A stretch of DNA of 64,000 bases from Marinobacter sp. X15-166B (GTDB taxonomy: Bacteria; Pseudomonadota; Gammaproteobacteria; Pseudomonadales; Oleiphilaceae), in the NCBI RefSeq assembly GCF_001752365.1, contig NZ_MEIY01000001.1:671312-735311 (forward strand). Reading direction: 5' to 3'. Made by a program: the position numbers and the translations under genes. The notes under the pieces were generated by a model. That model was given only the letters and a program-made list of their open reading frames with translations, was not told the origin of the DNA and ran no database searches. This document shows, in pieces, positions 59,541 through 64,000 of this stretch. Positions within the stretch are counted from its first letter, which is position 1. Each line of letters starts with the position of its first letter.

Positions 59541-59758
59541 CCCCCCTCTCCCCAACCCCTCTCCCGCCAGGGGCGAGGGGCTACTGAAAAGACCACTTCA
59601 CCCCTTCAGGCGCGGTGTTTACTCCCCTCCCCTTGCAGGCACGAGTTGTTGCCTCCCCTCGCGCTTGCAGGTACGAGTTGTTTACTCCCCTCGCCCTTGC
59701 AGGCTCGAGTTGTTTACTCCCCTCGCCCCTGGCGGGAGAGGGGCCGGGGGAGAGGGGG
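59541..59758. repeat. REP-like GC-rich inverted repeat pair
   Basis: The left arm (59541-59580) and right arm (59719-59758) are reverse complements over nearly all of 40 nt; the inner 24 nt, CTCTCCCGCCAGGGGCGAGG-type, match perfectly. Each arm is also internally rich in CCCCTC/GAGGGG. The pair encloses 138 nt. Such CCCCTCTCCC...GGCGAGGGG elements recur in many proteobacterial genomes as extragenic REP-like sequences. In RNA the arms would form a very stable stem of about 40 bp enclosing the tandem repeats. Confidence 0.85.
59611..59732. repeat. Four tandem 32-bp repeats inside the inverted repeat
   Basis: Units begin at about 59611, 59642, 59674 and 59706. The consensus starts CGAGTTGTTTACTCCCCTCG and ends CTTGCAGG, with period 32 (the first unit is one base shorter). 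The last unit runs into the right arm of the inverted repeat. The outer units are the most diverged. No promoter or gene is visible in the region, and the frame through it is not coding. Confidence 0.85.
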
Positions 59759-59776
59759 CACGGTTAAGCACACAGG

Positions 59777-59818
59777 CAAAAAAAAACCCGCTCCCCATTA
59801 CTGGAGGCGGGTTTTTTT
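59777..59818. terminator. Bidirectional rho-independent terminator between hydrolase and pnp
   Basis: AACCCGCTCC pairs with GGAGGCGGGTT (one bulged base) across a short loop, flanked by about nine A on the left and seven T on the right. It ends 12 nt beyond the pnp stop and also faces the plus-strand hydrolase gene. It can stop both transcripts. Confidence 0.92.
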
Positions 59819-59829
59819 CAAGTCAGCAA

Positions 59830-61944
59830 TCAGCCTTCAAAGTTTGTTGGCTGTTCACCTTCTTTGACTTCTTTCATCGACAGCTTCACGCGGCCGCGGT
59901 TGTCCACATCCAGCACCTTGACCAGCACTTCCTGGCCTTCGCTGAGTTCGTCGGAGACGTTCTCGATACGGCGGTCAGAAATCTGGGAGATGTGCACCAG
60001 GCCATCTTTACCTGGCAGGAGGTTAACAAAAGCACCAAAGTCCACAATGCGCTCGACGCGCCCCTTGTAAATGGCGCCCACTTCGATTTCAGCGGTGATT
60101 TCCATCACCCGCTTCATAGCTGCCTGCGCCGCCGCCTGATCGGAGGCGTAGATGCTGACGTTGCCGTCATCGTCCAGATCAATGGAGGCACCGGTTTCGT
60201 CACAGATGGCACGGATGGTGGAACCACCCTTACCGATGACGTCACGGATTTTCTCCGGGTTGATCTTGATGGTGGATATGCTCGGGGCGCGCTCGGACAG
60301 CTCGGTACGCGGCGTAGAGATCACCTTGGCCATTTCACCCAGGATGTGCTGACGGGCACTGTACGCCTGCTCCAGAGCCTGCTCCATGATCTCGTCGTTG
60401 ATGCCCTGTATCTTGATGTCCATCTGCAGAGCGGTGATGCCTTCCGCGGTACCGGCCACTTTGAAGTCCATGTCGCCCAGGTGGTCTTCATCACCCAGAA
60501 TGTCGGTCAGGATGGCAAACTTGTCACCTTCCTTCACCAGACCCATGGCAATACCGGCAACCGGTGCCTTGATCGGTACACCGGCGTCCATCAGGGCCAG
60601 ACTGGAACCACACACAGACGCCATGGAGCTTGAACCGTTGGACTCGGTGATTTCAGACACCGAACGCACCGTGTACGGGAACTCTTCGATGGTCGGCATA
60701 ACCGCCGCCACGCCACGCTTGGCCAGACGGCCGTGACCGATTTCACGGCGGCCCGGGCTGCCCATACGACCGGTTTCCCCGACGGAGTACGGAGGGAAGT
60801 TGTAGTGGAACAGGAACGGGTCTTTGCGCTCGCCTTCGAGGGCATCGATGATCTGCATGTCCCGCGCAGTACCCAGGGTGGTGGTAACAATCGCCTGAGT
60901 TTCGCCGCGGGTAAACAGCGCCGAGCCGTGGGTGCTGGGCAGTACGCCGACTTCGATCTGGATCGGACGCACGGTTTTGGTGTCACGGCCATCGATGCGC
61001 GGCTTGCCGTCGATTACCGACTGACGCACGATGTCTTTCTCGACCTTGGCGAAATATTTTTTCACGTCTTCAGCAGAAGGCTGACCTTCTTCTTCGCCGG
61101 CCAGTTTTTCAACCACCGCGGATTTAATCTCGCTCAGGCGGGTGTAACGCTGCATCTTGTCCCGTACGGTGTAGGCCTCCTCGATCGCCCCGGCGAACTC
61201 ACCGCGGATGGCTGCCAGCAACTCGGTGTTTTCCGGCTCGGCCTGCCACTCCCAGCGCGGCTTGCCATGTTCGGCGGCCAGTTCCTGGATGGCCTGTACG
61301 GCCGGCTGCATTTCCTGATGGGCGTACAGAATCGCGCCCAGCATCTGATCTTCCGTCAAGCCCTTGGCTTCGGATTCAACCATCAGCACCGCGTCCGCCG
61401 TGCCCGCCACCACCATGTCGAGTCTGGAAGTTTCCAGCTCTTCAAAGGTCGGGTTCAGGAAGTACCCTTTGTCGTCGGTGTAGCCTACCCGGGACGCACC
61501 CACCGGGCCGTCAAAGGGAACACCCGACAGCGCCAAGGCAGCGGATGCGGCCAGCATGCCGGCAATATCGGCATCCATGGTCTTGTTGGCCGACATGACG
61601 GTGAGCACCACCTGCACTTCGTTCATGAAGCCTTCAGGGAACAGGGGGCGGATCGGACGGTCGATCAGGCGGGAAGTCAGGGTTTCTTTTTCGGACGGAC
61701 GGCCTTCACGCTTGAAGAAACCACCGGGGATTTTACCTACCGCGTAGGTCTTCTCGGTGTAGTTCACGGTCAGCGGGAAAAACGCCTGGCCCGGCTTGGC
61801 TTCCTTGGCAGCGACCACCGTACCCAGCACGGCAACGTCGTCAATCGAGACCAGTACAGAGCCCGTCGCCTGACGAGCAATGCGGCCGGTTTCCAGGGTG
61901 ACGGTCTTGCCACCCAATTCAAAGGTTTTCTTTACCGGATTCAC
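59830..61944 (-). CDS. pnp: Polynucleotide phosphorylase
   Basis: This 704-residue protein has two RNase PH-like domains ([20 protein letters not shown] at the start; [25 protein letters not shown] partly quoted as [16 protein letters not shown]), a KH domain near 555 ([15 protein letters not shown]) and an S1 domain near 620-690 ([20 protein letters not shown]). It degrades RNA 3' to 5' by phosphorolysis and is part of the degradosome in related bacteria. The start codon is GTG, with AAGGAG 5 nt upstream. It lies downstream of rpsO and an RNase-III-type hairpin that should control it. Confidence 0.97.
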   Translation of the reverse strand: MNPVKKTFELGGKTVTLETGRIARQATGSVLVSIDDVAVLGTVVAAKEAKPGQAFFPLTVNYTEKTYAVGKIPGGFFKREGRPSEKETLTSRLIDRPIRPLFPEGFMNEVQVVLTVMSANKTMDADIAGMLAASAALALSGVPFDGPVGASRVGYTDDKGYFLNPTFEELETSRLDMVVAGTADAVLMVESEAKGLTEDQMLGAILYAHQEMQPAVQAIQELAAEHGKPRWEWQAEPENTELLAAIRGEFAGAIEEAYTVRDKMQRYTRLSEIKSAVVEKLAGEEEGQPSAEDVKKYFAKVEKDIVRQSVIDGKPRIDGRDTKTVRPIQIEVGVLPSTHGSALFTRGETQAIVTTTLGTARDMQIIDALEGERKDPFLFHYNFPPYSVGETGRMGSPGRREIGHGRLAKRGVAAVMPTIEEFPYTVRSVSEITESNGSSSMASVCGSSLALMDAGVPIKAPVAGIAMGLVKEGDKFAILTDILGDEDHLGDMDFKVAGTAEGITALQMDIKIQGINDEIMEQALEQAYSARQHILGEMAKVISTPRTELSERAPSISTIKINPEKIRDVIGKGGSTIRAICDETGASIDLDDDGNVSIYASDQAAAQAAMKRVMEITAEIEVGAIYKGRVERIVDFGAFVNLLPGKDGLVHISQISDRRIENVSDELSEGQEVLVKVLDVDNRGRVKLSMKEVKEGEQPTNFEG

Positions 61945-62057
61945 AGTAACTCCTTAACTCATTATGTTCAGTACGGTCGGGTTGCCCATGCAACTGACCG
62001 GGTGTGCTGCAAGCGATTTACCAGGTGATCCAGAAATATGACCCGTCTGAAAGCTAA

Positions 62058-62110
62058 CAGGCTGTTGTAAAACCCCGAGCCAAAGCTGGGCCGGGTTTTT
62101 CAACAACCTG
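62058..62110 (-). terminator. rpsO-pnp intergenic hairpin (terminator and likely RNase III site)
   Basis: A long imperfect stem pairs 62058-62075 with 62093-62110 (CAGG/CCTG, TGTTG/CAACA, AAAACCC/GGGTTTT), with an inner AGC/GCT hairpin. On the minus strand the stem ends in GGGGTTTT, so it can act as a terminator after rpsO. In E. coli a stem in this place is cut by RNase III and mediates PNPase autoregulation. That role here is inferred from position and shape. The remaining 61945-62318 has no gene that I can see. Confidence 0.7.
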
Positions 62111-62318
62111 CTATTGTTTCGGCTTTCTGTTACGACAGGGAGTTTTTCGGGCACCACGGAGGAAACCTTACTGCAGCACTTGCGCGTGGTTCTTTGTTGC
62201 CGGTGACGGGGCAACAGAGTGTCCACAGGGGAGGAAGCACACTCGACGGCAAACACCGCCGAATGCAGGCTGGAAGCCGCAACAGCAACCAGCCGACAGC
62301 GCGTTGAATCCAGACGGA

Positions 62319-62588
62319 TCAGCGACGCAGGCCCAAACGCTTGATCAACTCGAGGTAACGATCGGCGTTTTTGTTTCGCAGATAATCAAGAAGTTTACGA
62401 CGCTGGTTAACCATGCGAATCAAACCACGACGGGAATGATGATCCTTCTTGTTTACTTTGAAGTGATCCTGCAGTTTGTTGATGTTGGCGCTCAACAGGG
62501 CGACCTGAACTTCAGGAGAACCTGTATCGCCTTCGGCTTGCTGATAGTCTTTAACGATCTGTGCTTTCTCACTGGCTGAAAGTGCCAT
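62319..62588 (-). CDS. rpsO: 30S ribosomal protein S15
   Basis: This 89-residue protein has the S15 signature [25 protein letters not shown] sequence ([15 protein letters not shown]) and [21 protein letters not shown]. The length is universal for bacterial S15. It binds the central domain of 16S rRNA early in 30S assembly. It sits between truB and pnp, as in other Gammaproteobacteria. Autoregulation through its leader is known in E. coli; I cannot define the pseudoknot here. Confidence 0.98.
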   Translation of the reverse strand: MALSASEKAQIVKDYQQAEGDTGSPEVQVALLSANINKLQDHFKVNKKDHHSRRGLIRMVNQRRKLLDYLRNKNADRYLELIKRLGLRR

Positions 62589-62673
62589 AACTCACCTCAT
62601 AGTTGCGATGCTGGGTATATCCGGCCGAACCGCGCACCTCTACAGCCCGGCTAACTAGCGGCAACTCAGCCAT

Positions 62674-63606
62674 TCAGCTGGCTTGCCTGCTATCTTTGAC
62701 CAGCCGCCGCGGCACGATTTCAATGCCCTCGGCGTCTGCGATTCCTTCACCCAGTCCGATGAACCGGCCTTCTCCGTACAATCTGACGGAGCCGGTCACG
62801 GAGTGGCCTGCTATTCTAACGGGTTGTCCGTTCAATATCGAGCGCAGCGACGCGCCCTGCAATTCCAGTTCGGGGAACATGGTCAGCGCCGCGTCCGGTT
62901 TCACCAGCAGTCCGTCCAGGCTGCCGCCGGCTTCGCGGATACGCTCCAGAGATTCCACCGTGTGTACATCGTTCAACGTGAACCCCGACGCCAGGGTTCT
63001 GCGCAAGGCGGTGACGTGGGCACCACACCCGAGCGCCTCGCCGATGTCTTCCACCAGCGAGCGGATGTAGGTGCCTTTGGTGCAGGTCACCGCGAGATCG
63101 AGTTCGTTGTCGCGCACCGCCAGCAGGTGTAATTCATAAATGGTCACCGGGCGTGCGGGACGCTCAATCTCGATGCCCTGCCGGGCATACTCGTACAACG
63201 GGCGGCCATTGTGTTTGAGCGCCGAATACATCGAGGGCACTTGTTGAATGTCACCCCGAAACCGGGCCAGCACCGGCTCTACCAGTTCGGCGCTGAGGTC
63301 TTCCGGCAACGGCCGGGTGCTCACCACCTCACCCTCGGCATCCCCGGTTTCGGTGCGGATGCCCAGCCGGGCGGTGGTGATGTACGCCTTGTCACTGTCG
63401 AGCATCAGCTGGGAGAATTTGGTGGCTTCACCAAAACAGAGGGGCAAAACCCCGGTGGCCAGTGGATCCAACGCCCCGGTATGCCCCGCCTTCGCGGCAC
63501 CGTACAGGCGTTTGACCTGCTGCAGGGCGCCGTTGGAGCTCATCCCGATGGGCTTATCAATCACCAGTATGCCGTTAACGTCACGGCCCTTACGTCGCCG
63601 ACCCAC
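62674..63606 (-). CDS. truB: tRNA pseudouridine(55) synthase
   Basis: This 310-residue protein has the TruB catalytic motif [19 protein letters not shown] with the essential Asp, and [18 protein letters not shown]. Further marks are [14 protein letters not shown] and [15 protein letters not shown]. It makes the universal pseudouridine at position 55 in the T-loop of tRNAs. It is 2 nt downstream of rbfA and 85 nt upstream of rpsO. The C-terminal part fits the PUA-like domain of the family. Confidence 0.97.
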   Translation of the reverse strand: MGRRRKGRDVNGILVIDKPIGMSSNGALQQVKRLYGAAKAGHTGALDPLATGVLPLCFGEATKFSQLMLDSDKAYITTARLGIRTETGDAEGEVVSTRPLPEDLSAELVEPVLARFRGDIQQVPSMYSALKHNGRPLYEYARQGIEIERPARPVTIYELHLLAVRDNELDLAVTCTKGTYIRSLVEDIGEALGCGAHVTALRRTLASGFTLNDVHTVESLERIREAGGSLDGLLVKPDAALTMFPELELQGASLRSILNGQPVRIAGHSVTGSVRLYGEGRFIGLGEGIADAEGIEIVPRRLVKDSRQAS

Positions 63607-63608
63607 GC

Positions 63609-64000
63609 TCAGGACTCCGGCTCGTTGGTGCTGGTATCGGCGTCATCGCCATCCTGCGCAGGCAGGTCGGCAACCGCTTTGCGGATCAGCGCGTCCATAC
63701 GGCGGCTGTGCCCCAGTTGCGCGTCAAAATGAAAGCGCAGATGGGGAATCATGCGTATCTTCATGGCCCGGCCGAGCTGGCCGCGGAGAAAACCGGCTGC
63801 TTTGGTCAGCACTGCCAGCGAGTCTTTGACCACGGGCGAGTCGGCATCCAGCTCGTCGGTGGTCAAGAGGGAGATGTACACGTCCGCGTAACCCATGTCG
63901 CGGCTGACCTTTACGGCATTCACCGTCACCATGCCAAGACGCGGGTCCTTGACTTCCCGCTGGATCATCTGGGCCAGCTCCCGCTGGATCTGATCGCCGA
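63609..64000 (-). CDS. rbfA: 30S ribosome-binding factor RbfA, 5' end outside the window
   Basis: The frame is open to the right edge. The residues before the internal Met at 63968 read [10 protein letters not shown], which joins [20 protein letters not shown] as in RbfA. About 130 residues are visible and only the first ten or so are missing. RbfA is a KH-like cold-shock factor that helps mature the 5' end of 16S rRNA. The acidic tail [16 protein letters not shown] is typical of the variable C-terminus. The gene order rbfA-truB-rpsO-pnp is canonical. Confidence 0.95.
   Translation of the reverse strand, partial: GDQIQRELAQMIQREVKDPRLGMVTVNAVKVSRDMGYADVYISLLTTDELDADSPVVKDSLAVLTKAAGFLRGQLGRAMKIRMIPHLRFHFDAQLGHSRRMDALIRKAVADLPAQDGDDADTSTNEPES

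Noticed and set aside
60733..62028. 431-residue plus-strand frame opposite pnp
   Set aside because: It is antisense to PNPase, with no ribosome-binding site or domain.

Overview
The window looks like chromosome of a free-living, probably marine or halophilic, gammaproteobacterium. This rests on the canonical rbfA-truB-rpsO-pnp order, a two-subunit (Pseudomonas-type) arginine succinyltransferase pathway, a membrane-bound glycolate oxidase, two DcaP-like porins, a TRAP transporter and an AsrA-like second Lon. Most of the window is GC-rich. The first 9.5 kb is visibly richer in A+T and looks acquired. I cannot name the species.

Layout. (1) 1-9570: a complete type I-E CRISPR-Cas locus on the minus strand, cas3-cse1-cse2-cas7e-cas5e-cas6e-cas1-cas2, followed by a leader and an array of at least 11 repeats that runs off the left edge. 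Most junctions are ATGA or TAATG overlaps, and cas3 is fused translationally to the Cascade operon. (2) 9597-13277: two major-facilitator transporters and trpS. (3) 13376-21075: one minus-strand operon for uptake and oxidation of a small organic acid, encoding a TRAP transporter (binding protein, DctQ, DctM), GlcG, and glycolate oxidase GlcD, GlcE and GlcF. (4) 21458-36765: arginine/ornithine uptake and catabolism. An aotP-J-Q-M transporter with astE lies on the plus strand and astC-aruF-aruG-astD-astB on the minus strand. They are separated by an RND efflux pair with a divergent TetR regulator. (5) 37067-39587: two tandem paralogous porins whose promoters share a perfect palindrome and identical core hexamers. 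(6) 39658-50084: pyruvate dehydrogenase aceEF, a KamA-family radical SAM enzyme, the thioredoxin-chaperone cnoX, an AsrA-like lon and a MarR regulator. (7) 50226-56152: a membrane TPR protein and a branched-chain amino-acid ABC transporter (livJHMGF) whose livJ carries a one-base frameshift. (8) 56322-59540: three envelope proteins (DUF3015, DUF4105, a lipoprotein hydrolase). (9) 59541-64000: a REP-like inverted repeat with internal 32-bp tandem copies, then pnp, rpsO, truB and the start-truncated rbfA.

How it works together. Apart from the CRISPR island, the region is mostly nutrient scavenging (glycolate-like acids, arginine, branched-chain amino acids, outer-membrane porins) feeding central carbon metabolism, plus protein and RNA quality control. 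I found no prophage, transposase, tRNA or rRNA. I saw no clearly new defence system. The least explained signals are the shared porin palindrome, the self-complementary TetR-site candidate, the 59.6-kb repeat structure and the livJ frameshift. All family assignments come from reading motifs and from memory of the families; no database search was run.
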